DNA from: JAAYAY01 sp964563135
GTDB lineage: Bacteria; Planctomycetota; Planctomycetia; Pirellulales; Thermoguttaceae
NCBI GenBank assembly: GCA_964563135.1
Contig: CAZLWV010000001.1
Location: forward strand, 62,001-126,000
Length of the DNA: 64,000 nucleotides
Reading direction: 5' to 3'
Of this stretch, positions 52,662 through 61,899 are shown one piece after another. Within the stretch, counting starts at the first letter, position 1. Every line of letters starts with the position of its first letter. Under the pieces are notes generated by a model. That model saw only the letters and a program-made list of their open reading frames with translations. It searched no databases and was not told the origin of the DNA. The position numbers and the translations under genes were made by a program.

Positions 52662-53177
52662 ATGTCCACCGCCACCCAAGAGATTGCCAGCCTGGAAACC
52701 GCAACGCGGGAATCGACCGGATCCATGCAATTGGTCAGCTTTCATCTGGCCGACGAGGTCTACGGTATTGAGATCACCAAGGTGCGTGAGATCATCTTGA
52801 TGTGCGACATCACGCAGGTTCCTCAGACTCCCCACTATGTCAAGGGATTGATCAATCTGCGGAGCACCGTGATCCCGGTCATCGACCTGCGAGCCCGCTT
52901 TGGATTGACGGAATCGGAACTGACCAGCGAGAGCCGGATCATGGTCGTGAATGTCGGCGGCAAGACTGTCGGCATCATCGTCGATGGCGTCGACGAAGTG
53001 CTGCGGATCTCCAACGACCAGATCGCCCCGGCCCCTCCCACGGTTGCCAGCGTGGGCAACGAGTATCTCAACGGACTGGTCAAACTGGAAGACGCCTTGC
53101 TGATTCTCCTGGACATCGACCACCTCCTCGGCGCCGAAGGAACCCAGGCCCTCGACGCCATGTCGGACCTGTCCTAG
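52662..53177 (+). CDS. cheW: Chemotaxis coupling protein CheW
   Basis: 171 aa. The CheW fold is clear from residue 22: LVSFHLADEVYGIEITKVRE, VPQTPHYVKGLINLRSTVIP, IDLRARFGL and VGIIVDGVDEVL. CheW bridges chemoreceptors and the kinase CheA in the cytoplasm. No CheA or receptor gene is adjacent, so this is an orphan copy serving an array encoded elsewhere. A strong GAGGAGAGG ribosome site precedes the start. An ECF sigma factor gene follows 157 bases downstream. Confidence 0.93.
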   Translation: MSTATQEIASLETATRESTGSMQLVSFHLADEVYGIEITKVREIILMCDITQVPQTPHYVKGLINLRSTVIPVIDLRARFGLTESELTSESRIMVVNVGGKTVGIIVDGVDEVLRISNDQIAPAPPTVASVGNEYLNGLVKLEDALLILLDIDHLLGAEGTQALDAMSDLS

Positions 53178-53334
53178 CCCGGCTCCTGCACCCTTTGAAT
53201 ACGACGGCCAACGGCACTCCGAGATGCCCCTGGTATGTGGGGGTCAACGAGTGCCGTAACTCTTTGCCTTCGCGACTGGATCACGCTAGAATACCGACTT
53301 CCCACGATCAGTCCCTCAAGCGGATCAGCAGCGG

Positions 53335-53973
53335 ATGACCAGCACGGCCGACGACGACCATCCACTCATCTTGCGAGCCCGAGTGGGTGACTACGGCGCA
53401 TTCGAAGCGCTCGTCAAGAAATACGAGCGGCGGATCTTGACGCTGGCCCTGCGGATCGTCGGGCAGCAACACGATGCCGAAGAGGTCGTTCAACAGACGT
53501 TCTTGAGCGTGATCGAGCACATCCAGAAGTTTCGCGAAGAGTCGAGTTTCGGAACCTGGCTGACTCGAATCGCCACCAACCATGCCCTGGCCCTTCTTCG
53601 CCGACGGGCGACTCGCCGGACCGTCACGTACACGGAACAACGGTCGGACGAGGACTATGGCGGTATTCCCCGCCCGGAGGTGATCGCCGAGTGGACCGAG
53701 ACTCCCGACCAGATTGCATCGCGCCGTGAGACTCGCCGTCTGGTGGATGAAGCGCTGGAAGAACTCGACGAGAAATACCGCGTGGTCTTCCTGCTTCGCG
53801 ACGTGGAAGGCCTCTCCACCCAGGAAACCGCAGAAGCCCTTGAGATCTCGCCGAGCAATGTCAAGGTCCGCCTGCTCCGCGCCCGTCTCATGCTGCGGGA
53901 ACGCCTGACGCGAGCCTTTGGCGACGACAGCAGACGCGTTGTGGCCGGAGATCACGGCCACGAACACACCTAG
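53335..53973 (+). CDS. ECF-type RNA polymerase sigma factor
   Basis: 212 aa. Region 2 is in residues about 12-85 (FEALVKKYERRILTLALRIV, DAEEVVQQTFLSV, SSFGTWLTRIATNHAL). Region 4 is at about 135-190 (LDEKYRVVFLLRDVEGLSTQ, then EISPSNVKVRLLRARLMLRE). The linker between them is long. No anti-sigma gene follows: the next gene is convergent. It could be controlled by an unlinked factor. A perfect 11-bp hairpin lies between it and serC. Confidence 0.92.
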   Translation: MTSTADDDHPLILRARVGDYGAFEALVKKYERRILTLALRIVGQQHDAEEVVQQTFLSVIEHIQKFREESSFGTWLTRIATNHALALLRRRATRRTVTYTEQRSDEDYGGIPRPEVIAEWTETPDQIASRRETRRLVDEALEELDEKYRVVFLLRDVEGLSTQETAEALEISPSNVKVRLLRARLMLRERLTRAFGDDSRRVVAGDHGHEHT

Positions 53974-54038
53974 TCAACCATTGCCGTTTGGACGTTTTGG
54001 CCGGCCGGGACGCGGACGATTCTCGAGGCGGCGTCAAC

Positions 54039-54063
54039 CCACGCAGCGGTGCCCGCTGCGTGG
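54039..54063. terminator. Perfect hairpin between convergent sigma and serC genes
   Basis: CCACGCAGCGG (54039-54049) pairs with CCGCTGCGTGG (54053-54063) around a three-base loop. It lies between two converging genes with no T-tract on either side. It is a plausible shared transcript end. Confidence 0.55.
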
Positions 54064-54090
54064 TGGAACGCACGGCCAGAACAACCCACG

Positions 54091-55185
54091 CTAGCCGTTC
54101 TTCTTGGCGAAATCGGCCATGAACTGGCAGAGGGTCACAACACCTTCGCGGGGCATGGCATTGTAAATCGAGGCTCGACAACCACCGACGGAGCGATGGC
54201 CACCCAGGGCGGTCAATCCCACCTTTTCGCCCTCACTGAGGAACTTCTTCACGAGGTCCTCCGAAGGGAGAATGAAGGGGACATTCATCACGGAGCGGTC
54301 GTCCACTTCGGCATGCCCCCTGTAATAGCCACCCGACTGGTCGATCGTACTATAGAGGAGGGCGGCTTTTTCCTTGTTGTGCTCGTACATCTTGTCGAGC
54401 CCGCCAATTTCGTTCATCAGCCACTCGGTGACCAGCTTGACCATGTAGATACCGAAGCAGGGGGGAGTGTTGTACAGCGACTTGGCTTCGGCAAATTTCT
54501 TGTAGCAGAGCATCGAAGGGAGGTTGGCCGGCGCCCGGTCGAGCAAATCTTCGCGAATGATCACGACCGTGACTCCCGCCGGTCCGGCGTTCTTCTGGGC
54601 ACAGGCGTAGAGAATTCCATAGCGCTGCACCGGCACCTTGCGGTACAGGAAGTCCGACGAGCTGTCGCAAACGAGCGGCACATCGCCGCATTGAGGCTCT
54701 TCCCGAATCTGGATCCCCTGGATCGTCTCGTTCGAGGTGATATGGAGATAAGCCGCATTGGGGTTCAGGTCGAGCTCACTCTGCCGCGGCATCCTGCGGT
54801 ACTGGCAGTCGGCTCCGTCCCACACAACGCGGGTTTCCCCCTGGGTAGACGCCTCTTTTCTTGCCGTCTTGCCCCAAGTGCCAGCAACAACGTAATCGGC
54901 CGACTTACCCGAACCGGCCAGCAGATTCATCGCCGTCATCACGAACTGGAGTTGAGCCCCGCCCTGAACAAACAGAACACGGTAGTTCTCGGGTATCCCC
55001 AGCAACGTTCGCAGATTGGCCTCAGCGGCTTCGATGATGGCCGTGAACGTCTTGGAACGATGGCTGATCTCAAGCACGGAACACCCGGCCCCCGGCAGGG
55101 TTACCAATTCACGTTGAGCCTGTTCCAGAACGGGCAGCGGCAACACGGCTGGCCCGGGCGAGAAGTTGTAGACGCGATCTGCCAT
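54091..55185 (-). CDS. serC: Phosphoserine aminotransferase
   Basis: 364 aa, normal SerC length. The fold-type I PLP enzyme starts with VYNFSPGPAVLPLPVLEQAQ. The PLP lysine lies in ACAQKNAGPAGVTVV, and the C-terminal LGGHRSVGGCRASIYNAMP is diagnostic. It converts 3-phosphohydroxypyruvate to phosphoserine using glutamate, in cytosolic serine synthesis, and also acts in pyridoxal phosphate synthesis. It stands alone; GAGAGAA precedes the start. The only clear housekeeping biosynthesis gene in the window. Confidence 0.97.
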   Translation of the reverse strand: MADRVYNFSPGPAVLPLPVLEQAQRELVTLPGAGCSVLEISHRSKTFTAIIEAAEANLRTLLGIPENYRVLFVQGGAQLQFVMTAMNLLAGSGKSADYVVAGTWGKTARKEASTQGETRVVWDGADCQYRRMPRQSELDLNPNAAYLHITSNETIQGIQIREEPQCGDVPLVCDSSSDFLYRKVPVQRYGILYACAQKNAGPAGVTVVIIREDLLDRAPANLPSMLCYKKFAEAKSLYNTPPCFGIYMVKLVTEWLMNEIGGLDKMYEHNKEKAALLYSTIDQSGGYYRGHAEVDDRSVMNVPFILPSEDLVKKFLSEGEKVGLTALGGHRSVGGCRASIYNAMPREGVVTLCQFMADFAKKNG

Positions 55186-55771
55186 CGTATTCTCTCACAG
55201 TAACGGGACTTGCGTCGCAGTCAGTGACGCACCAACGAGAAGTGAATCCTTTAATTTAACCATAGGGAGGGCCTTGTCCAGGGGACAGCCCATGTCGACA
55301 ACCCAGAGGAGGGGGGATTGTTGCTTCGATACCACGTTCGGAGACGCAGGAACGTCTGGCCGGCTGGCAGGTTGCAAGTCTTCGCACGCAGGGCCATGGC
55401 CGGCCTCTTCGGCGCAGCGGGTGCCGGCGGAAGTCCGGCCTTTTGCGGTCTCCCGGCGGGTAGCCCTGAGCATCCTCCCGTGCAGACATCATTGAGAGAC
55501 ATCACACGGTGGCTGGTGGCTGGGATACGGCCATCCCCCCACCTGAGATGGGAATACGGATACCACGGCCGGTTGCATAACGACCCAGGAAGACGATAAT
55601 TCCGCTTGAACGCGGTCCACGGCGACAGGGGCACCCTCGTTCCAGGAAATCCCGTCTCCGGCCTGGCACCGTGTTCTCATCGCTGGTGCGAGGGGTCATT
55701 GGCGAGGTGCGGCCTGGCCACCGCGCCCGTCAGTGCGATTGCCCGAATCCGATTTCCGGGGAGGAATACCG
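55186..55771. other. Intergenic region between divergent serC and GH13 genes
   Basis: No gene is supported in these 586 bases. An AT-rich patch at 55249-55262 (CTTTAATTTAACCA) may belong to the serC promoter on the minus strand. GGGGAGGAA at 55758-55766 is the GH13 ribosome site. Confidence 0.35.
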
Positions 55772-58700
55772 ATGCACAGATTCTTTGCTCGTACCTCTCG
55801 ACCGAACCCCGGGCTGCATCTATGGCGCGAGGGCACGACGTTCAGGCTTTACCTGCGTCCGGTACCCGACTCGACCGGATCGGGTTGGGTCGAGTTTCGC
55901 TGCAATCCAGGCACCGAGGTAAGGGAGCGGGTGCGGTTCATGTTGTTCTCGTTCAACGATGACGGCTCGCTCGGCCCCTTTGAGCTGGACGATCACCAGC
56001 GAGAGTTTCCGCGGCTCGCCTCCGGGGAATTTCCCGAAGCGGTCTGGTTTTCGGAAGGAGCATCGCGGGTGGTTGTGCAAGACCCCTTGGTGGCCGCGCA
56101 GAGTTCCCTGCGGGTCCATCTCGTTTCACAGAAGCGGTTTCGCTCCGGAGAAATGTATCTGTGGGATCCCGTTACCGGCAACAGCCGCCGCATCCCGCAG
56201 ACCAGCCTGGATGCACTTGGTCCGGTGTTTGATGTCGTGCTCCGACCCCAGGAGGCTTCGTTCTTCAATTTCAAGTTCGTCCGGCAGAACGGTGAGTTCG
56301 AGCCGGACTTTGCCAATCGTTGGTGGATCGCCGATGACGGCACGGAGATCTGGATGCACAGTGGCACAGCGGCGATTACGCGTGCCACCCCTGAAACCCG
56401 TCGTTTCAGGCTGAACTATCGCCAGGCGTTCAGCAGCCAGGCGACATTGCGGCTGTGGGCCGAGAACGGTGACTACGAAACCGACATCCCCGGTACGCCT
56501 GGCAGTGACGGCTGGACCACCTACGAGACACAGCTCTTCGCCCACCTGCCCTACGGCTGCCAGTTCTGGAATGCCGGTCTGCATCGGACAAACCAATGGG
56601 AGCACGTGGAGGCGATCCGTAAGCATATCACCCTGGTCGATGATACCGAACGGTGGACGTTGGAAGGGGACTGCCGACTGTTTGATGCCCCCCCATCGCC
56701 GAGCGTTCGGCTCAACCTCACGGTGGCCAACGCCGCTCTGAGCCAAATGAACGGCAATCTGTCTGCCCACGTGTGGGTCAATCGGGCCCGCGGACCGCTG
56801 GCCGAAAACGTGCCGGTGGACCCGCTCGGACGGGTCTCGCTGCAGGTGTATCCGGACGTGGTAACGTCGATCAAGTTCCACGATTCGAGGGGACGTTGGG
56901 AAAACATCGAGCGCCACCCGATCCAGGTTGCTGCCAGCGACTCGCCCGCCAGTCGGTACGTCGTGCTCGATCGCCCACCGCTGCTGAGAAACACTCCGCC
57001 GGCCGACATGGTTGCTGACCCGCCGTTCGTCGTCCGTCGACCGGGCGCGTACGAGGAAGGAAACAGTCTGCGCTTCGTGTTGCACGCGCCCCAAGCCGCA
57101 TCGGTCGACCTGATCGGTCCGTGGACCGATTGGCTGACCGCTCCGATTGCGATGAAGTCCACTCGCGACGGCACGTACTGGTGGGCGAGCGTGCCCGTTG
57201 GCAAGCTCCTTTCCGGCCAGACGAACGGTCACGCCGACTACCATGGCATGAAGTATCAGTTCCTTCTGAACCAGGAGACACGAATCCAGGATCCGGCCGC
57301 ATGCTGGGTGGAGAAATCGAGCGCGAGTGCTGCCTCGCGGCTGGTCCGACAGAGCAGGCACGCCTGGCGTGACGCCCTGTGGCGGCGTCCCGGCTGGGAA
57401 TCGCTCATCATCTACCAGATCCACCCCAGTCGGCTGACAAGCCGCTTCCCGGCCGAGCGGCCGCTGGTGCGTGTGGCTCGCGAGATCGCCGACAGTACCG
57501 GGTATTTCCGCGAACTGGGTGTGACTGCCGTTCAATTGATGCCTCTCAATGAAGTCGGCAGCGACAACTCGTGGGGATACGACCCGGCCTACTTCTATGC
57601 GATCGAGAACAACTATTGCGGTGACGACGGACCGGACGATCTGAAGTACCTGGTCGATACGTGCCACCAGCATGGCCTGGCCGTGATACTCGACGTCGTC
57701 TTCAATCATGCCGGGGGCATGGACAACATCCTCTGGCAGGTTGCCCGTGAGAGTTTCTTTGACGGCGATACGAGGTGGGGTGCCATGGTCAACTTCGATC
57801 ATCCCCAGTGCCGGCACTTTTTTGCCCAGAACCTCGTCTATCTGGCCCAGGAGTTCCACATCGACGGATTCCGGCTGGACCACACGGCGACGATCGTCCA
57901 TTCGGCGGCGTGGGACGCGTGGAGCTGCTACGTGCGCGAGCTCGGATCCGGGGGCGGATGGGAGTTTCTTCAGACGCTCCGCCATGCGGTCGAAACCCAA
58001 GTCGGCAGCAACTGCATTCTGATGGCCGAACACCTGCCCAACGAATGGAGCCTCACCGACCTGGGGGGGCCCATGGATTCGCAATGGTGCGACGACTTCC
58101 ACGACCGTATGGTCGACGCCTGCAGACGTCAGTTCGGCATGTCGAGGCTGGCCGACGCATTCCTGCTCAGCCATACCGCGTGCGACAACTGGTACAAGGT
58201 GGTCAATTACCCGGAAAGCCACGACGAAGTGGGCAACGTGCGGGACCGCATCGCCTACGTCGCGGGATACGGGCAAGGGTGGCGAATGTCCAAGGTGGCG
58301 GCAGCCGGAACCCTGCTGTCCCGAGGGATCCCCATGTTCTTCATGGGCGCCGAATCGGGCGAGGACCAGCAGTTCCAGTTCGGCAGCGCGCGGAGCCTGG
58401 ACCTGGACGAGTATCTCTCGAATCCCGACCGGGGCCGGATCCGCGCCTGGTGGCGTGAACTCTGTCGACTGCGGCGGGACCCGAGCATCCAGGGGCCCTC
58501 ACCGCTTCGGGTATGTGTGGCGGAGGATCAACTCCTGGCATTTACCCGCGGTCAGGGGGACGACTTCTACGTGCTCCTCAACTTCGGCGGATGGTCGGGT
58601 GCCCGGAGCCTGTCGAGTCTCAACCTTCCCTGTGGGGAATACTGTGAGCTGTGGAACTCGACATGGCCCGCCTTTGCGATCCAGGCCGAGCACGAAAACG

Positions 58701-58795
58701 AGCACGCCAACGGCGGCCGCGAGGCGAGACTGCATCGTGACCACTCCCTCCAGGTCCCCGATTACGCGGCCGTGGTCCTCCGGCGGATTTGCTAG
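55772..58795 (+). CDS. GH13 alpha-amylase family, branching-enzyme-like, with long N-terminal region
   Basis: 1007 aa from the ATG at 55772. There is no signal peptide. About 420 N-terminal residues hold beta-sandwich-like modules I cannot name. A CBM48-like domain (LRFVLHAPQAASVDLIGPWTDW) precedes the GH13 barrel. The catalytic Asp703 (GFRLDHTA), Glu753 (LMAEHLPN) and Asp818 (YPESHDEVGN) are all intact. The ESHDEVG form is typical of glucan branching enzymes, so it probably remodels glycogen in the cytosol, but hydrolase activity is possible. Its stop codon forms the left end of a MITE-like element. Confidence 0.85.
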   Translation: MHRFFARTSRPNPGLHLWREGTTFRLYLRPVPDSTGSGWVEFRCNPGTEVRERVRFMLFSFNDDGSLGPFELDDHQREFPRLASGEFPEAVWFSEGASRVVVQDPLVAAQSSLRVHLVSQKRFRSGEMYLWDPVTGNSRRIPQTSLDALGPVFDVVLRPQEASFFNFKFVRQNGEFEPDFANRWWIADDGTEIWMHSGTAAITRATPETRRFRLNYRQAFSSQATLRLWAENGDYETDIPGTPGSDGWTTYETQLFAHLPYGCQFWNAGLHRTNQWEHVEAIRKHITLVDDTERWTLEGDCRLFDAPPSPSVRLNLTVANAALSQMNGNLSAHVWVNRARGPLAENVPVDPLGRVSLQVYPDVVTSIKFHDSRGRWENIERHPIQVAASDSPASRYVVLDRPPLLRNTPPADMVADPPFVVRRPGAYEEGNSLRFVLHAPQAASVDLIGPWTDWLTAPIAMKSTRDGTYWWASVPVGKLLSGQTNGHADYHGMKYQFLLNQETRIQDPAACWVEKSSASAASRLVRQSRHAWRDALWRRPGWESLIIYQIHPSRLTSRFPAERPLVRVAREIADSTGYFRELGVTAVQLMPLNEVGSDNSWGYDPAYFYAIENNYCGDDGPDDLKYLVDTCHQHGLAVILDVVFNHAGGMDNILWQVARESFFDGDTRWGAMVNFDHPQCRHFFAQNLVYLAQEFHIDGFRLDHTATIVHSAAWDAWSCYVRELGSGGGWEFLQTLRHAVETQVGSNCILMAEHLPNEWSLTDLGGPMDSQWCDDFHDRMVDACRRQFGMSRLADAFLLSHTACDNWYKVVNYPESHDEVGNVRDRIAYVAGYGQGWRMSKVAAAGTLLSRGIPMFFMGAESGEDQQFQFGSARSLDLDEYLSNPDRGRIRAWWRELCRLRRDPSIQGPSPLRVCVAEDQLLAFTRGQGDDFYVLLNFGGWSGARSLSSLNLPCGEYCELWNSTWPAFAIQAEHENEHANGGREARLHRDHSLQVPDYAAVVLRRIC

Positions 58796-58899
58796 TGCTT
58801 TGTCTCAGCTAAGAATTGGGGTCGAGACTTCGGAACGACTCGGCGATTGTCGCATGATTCTACGCCATTCACCCCAGGACCAAGTTGTGACAAAGCACT
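58794..58899. mobile_element. MITE-like 106-bp element with terminal inverted repeats
   Basis: AGTGCTTTGTC at 58794-58804 is repeated inverted at 58889-58899. The similarity extends inward to about 29 bases, with 22 of 29 matching. The interior codes for nothing. Clear target-site duplications are not visible. The left end lies in the GH13 stop codon. It could alternatively act as a long transcript-end hairpin. Confidence 0.5.
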
Positions 58900-59070
58900 C
58901 GTTGGACAAAACCACTTCAGAAACGTACATGCGACGGAAGACGCCGCGGTGGGCCCCTTGGCGGCACAGCAAGCGGGCGACGTAGTGGAAGTCGAAATGG
59001 AGGGCGTGGAAGTCCTCCGAAACCGGGTGGCGCGGGAGAGGTGGCTTCACGACTCGACCTGGCCGCCCAG

Positions 59071-60642
59071 TCAGGACGACACCAGCAGATCGAGTCTGTC
59101 GTGGACGCGGTCGACCTCGAACTGGACGGTCTTGAGCAAGGACTCCCTCTCCGCCGGCATGTTCCAGGCGCCCCGCAATTCGATGGACGCGGCGGGGTTG
59201 CTCTGGTGGCTGTGGTTCTGGTCATCGTCTTCCCAGCACTGCTTGATTCGGGACATCAAAGAACGAGCCTCGTTGACGTTGGCATCGGCCACGATGTGCC
59301 AGCAGGCCGGCCCGGTCTTCAGCACCAGATCGGAACTCCTTACGACCGAATGGAGAATCTCATCGAGTTCGCTGACGACCCACTCCTCGCAGCCATCCGG
59401 GAGGTCAATTTCGATCAGAGAGACCGATTGCAGGCTATTGCGAAACCCCTTGGGGCCATCCAGGTATCTCTGCACCAGTCCTCGGAAATCGGCCATGGGG
59501 ACCGCAAAAGAGAACGTGCTCCCCTGGCCAACCTCGCTGGTGACGGATAGCCGGCCGAGGTTCAAGGCGACCAGTTCCTTGGCAATGTTCAGGCCGAGCC
59601 CGACCCCCTCGGTACTGGCCCGGACGTTTGTTCCCACTTGCTGGAACTTCTCGAAGATGACCTGGAGCTTGTCTGGTTCGATGCCGCGGCCGTCGTCGGT
59701 CACCCGGATCACAACCTGCGACTCAGCATCGTCTCGTTCCGCATCGACGCACACGTGACCGCCCACGCCCACGAACTTGATGGCATTGACCACCAGATTG
59801 ACGATCACTCGGCCGATCTTCTGCGCATCGCAATAGACATCCGGCAGGACTTCCGGGCGGGTGATCGTGAGATAGACTCTCCGCGCAACGGCCTTGCGCT
59901 CCAGCAGTGGCCGTACACGTTCCAGAATCTCGGCAATCGTGCAGACCGTGCGGCGAACCGTCAGGCGTCCCGCCTCCAGTTTGCTCAGGTCGAGCATGTC
60001 GTTGACCATGGAAGTCAGGTCGACGACACAGTCCGAGATGATCCCCAGGTGTTCCTTCTGGTCCTCCGTCACCGGGCCGGCCAGGCCATCGCTGACGATC
60101 GCGGCAAACTCCTTGATGGCGCTCAGTGGCGTGCGAAAGTCATGCGAAACGTTGTTCACAAACTCGTAGGCGGTCTGGTTGATCGCGGCGAGTTGCTGGT
60201 TTCGCTCGTCGATCAGTTCGTTGACCGCCTTGAGCCGGAGATTCAGCCGGCGGGTGGAATCCTGCATCTTCTTGGCTCGCAGTGCCGCTTCGATCCGTGC
60301 CACGAGCACCGCCACGTTGAAGGGCTTAGAGACATAGTCGTGGGCGCCGCATTCCAGCCCTCGAATCACGTCGTTGTCGTCGTTCTTCGCCGTCACCAGG
60401 ATCACCGGAATGTCGGCCAGTGTCGGAATCTCCTTCAACCGCTGGCACACCTCGAACCCGTTCATGACGGGCATCATCACATCCAGCAGAATGACATCCG
60501 GCATCTCCGACGCCGCCAGTTCGAGCGCCTTGATTCCCTCGTTGGTCGACACGACCTTGTAGCCGTGGTCTTCCAAATAGATCTCCAGGAGCTTCACATT
60601 GTCGGCAACGTCGTCCACAACGAGGATTTTGGCCTTGACCAC
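59071..60642 (-). CDS. Hybrid receiver-histidine kinase with degenerate GGDEF-like C-terminus
   Basis: 523 aa from a GTG at 60642 with GGGAGA upstream; the open frame to 60792 looks non-coding. Residues 1-120 are an intact receiver (Asp54, Lys106). A coiled linker leads to the His box with His167 (FVNNVSHDFRTPL). The kinase ATP domain follows (LVVNAIKFV, TDDGRGIEPDKL, GVGLGLNIAKELV). The last 120 residues resemble a shortened GGDEF domain (SLIEIDL, RSSDLVLKTGPACWHIVADA) in which GPACW replaces GGDEF. It is cytosolic, without membrane helices. A receiver gene lies upstream on the same strand. Confidence 0.88.
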   Translation of the reverse strand: MVKAKILVVDDVADNVKLLEIYLEDHGYKVVSTNEGIKALELAASEMPDVILLDVMMPVMNGFEVCQRLKEIPTLADIPVILVTAKNDDNDVIRGLECGAHDYVSKPFNVAVLVARIEAALRAKKMQDSTRRLNLRLKAVNELIDERNQQLAAINQTAYEFVNNVSHDFRTPLSAIKEFAAIVSDGLAGPVTEDQKEHLGIISDCVVDLTSMVNDMLDLSKLEAGRLTVRRTVCTIAEILERVRPLLERKAVARRVYLTITRPEVLPDVYCDAQKIGRVIVNLVVNAIKFVGVGGHVCVDAERDDAESQVVIRVTDDGRGIEPDKLQVIFEKFQQVGTNVRASTEGVGLGLNIAKELVALNLGRLSVTSEVGQGSTFSFAVPMADFRGLVQRYLDGPKGFRNSLQSVSLIEIDLPDGCEEWVVSELDEILHSVVRSSDLVLKTGPACWHIVADANVNEARSLMSRIKQCWEDDDQNHSHQSNPAASIELRGAWNMPAERESLLKTVQFEVDRVHDRLDLLVSS

Positions 60643-60922
60643 GTTTGTGTCTCCCGAGCAGTACTGACAGACACCGAACACTGCGCAAGTATAGATCGCA
60701 GCCACGTGGTTACCACGGTATGCCACCGCAACAATGCGGAGCCGGCCTGCCAGGCGGCGCGGCCTCGGACTCGTCCGTGGCAAGGACAACACTGTCCGGG
60801 AGATACGGTTCGTGCGGCTATGCCGGCACGGAGAACTCGGCAGAATCCGAACAACAGTAGCTCGATCCGTCCCGCCAATCGCACCTGCGAATTCTATCGG
60901 TGGGCGTGTCCCTGCCGATTCG

Positions 60923-61366
60923 CTATCCGATCGGACTCTCGAGATTGATGAACATTGCGACGGCGGTCCGCAGCAATTCGAATTCGATCGGCTTGGTCAG
61001 ATAGCCGTCGACTCCCATCTGACGCAACTGGCGTCTCATATGGCCGTTGGGCTGGCCCGTGAGCACGATGATCGGGATGTAGCGCGTTTCCGGCATCCGC
61101 TTCAGGCACGCAACCACATCCTCCCCCCCGGTGAGCGGCATGCAGAGATCGGTGATCACCAGGTCGGGTTTTCTTGTGGCCGCCATCCAGATCCCTTGCT
61201 CTCCGTGAAAAGCCCGCAGGACCTCGATCTGGTAGGGACGAAATCGGCACGCGATCGCGCTGGAGATGTTCGGATCATCGTCGATTGACAAGATGGTCGC
61301 CCGCTTCACGTCGGAGACGGGGTCAGCAACCGAGGCGGAGTGGCAGGAATCCGCGAAGTCGCTCAT
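60923..61366 (-). CDS. Single-domain response regulator
   Basis: 147 aa from the ATG at 61366 with CAGGAG upstream. The receiver is complete: ILSIDDDPNIS, phosphoacceptor in LVITDLCMPLTGG, Thr in IIVLTGQ and Lys in GYLTKPIE. It shares RAFxGxQGxW and other segments with the second receiver of the membrane protein at 61900, so the two are paralogues. It precedes the hybrid kinase gene by 280 bases on the same strand and is a plausible partner of it. Confidence 0.9.
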   Translation of the reverse strand: MSDFADSCHSASVADPVSDVKRATILSIDDDPNISSAIACRFRPYQIEVLRAFHGEQGIWMAATRKPDLVITDLCMPLTGGEDVVACLKRMPETRYIPIIVLTGQPNGHMRRQLRQMGVDGYLTKPIEFELLRTAVAMFINLESPIG

Positions 61367-61899
61367 CAAATTGCTCCTGGTGCTCGTTCCGGATGAAAAG
61401 GTCCCACGGGGCGCGCTGCGACGAGTCTACGCCTCGTCGCGGCCCGATCTGGCCGGCATGTGCGGAAGGTCCGAATGAACCGTAGGAACCACGCCTGATC
61501 GCACCGTGTGTCTGAAGTATAGCTCATGACCGTCAAGCATCTCCGCTGAGTCTGCGGCCGACGGGTTCAGCCTGGATCCAGAAACTAACGATGGGAGCGG
61601 TGACTAACTGGCTTCAGCTCCAGCACTTGCGAACCTGCCGCTCGAGACCGTGATCGCTCGAATGCCGCCAATCGTGTAGCGGAATATGAGGATGATTCCG
61701 CAAGGGCCTCATTGCCGGACTCTTCGGACTGAAGCCTCGTTTTTCCCACACCATGACGTACCTTTGTTGTGGAATACTACGGCGCGGCCGTGGATTCCCG
61801 CAGACAGATCTATGACGCCCCATCACCTGGAATTTCGTCGTACCACGCCGGGCCAATCAGTTGCGGAAACAGCGACATTGCCGGAGAAAGGACGAGAAC
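61367..61899. other. Intergenic region between divergent response regulator genes
   Basis: Nothing gene-like is seen in these 533 bases, and no promoter stands out. GGACGAG at 61890-61896 is the ribosome site for the gene at 61900. Confidence 0.35.

Noticed and set aside
56126..58276. A 716-codon minus-strand open frame inside the GH13 gene
   Set aside because: The GH13 frame on the other strand carries all catalytic residues; the antisense frame has no recognisable motif.
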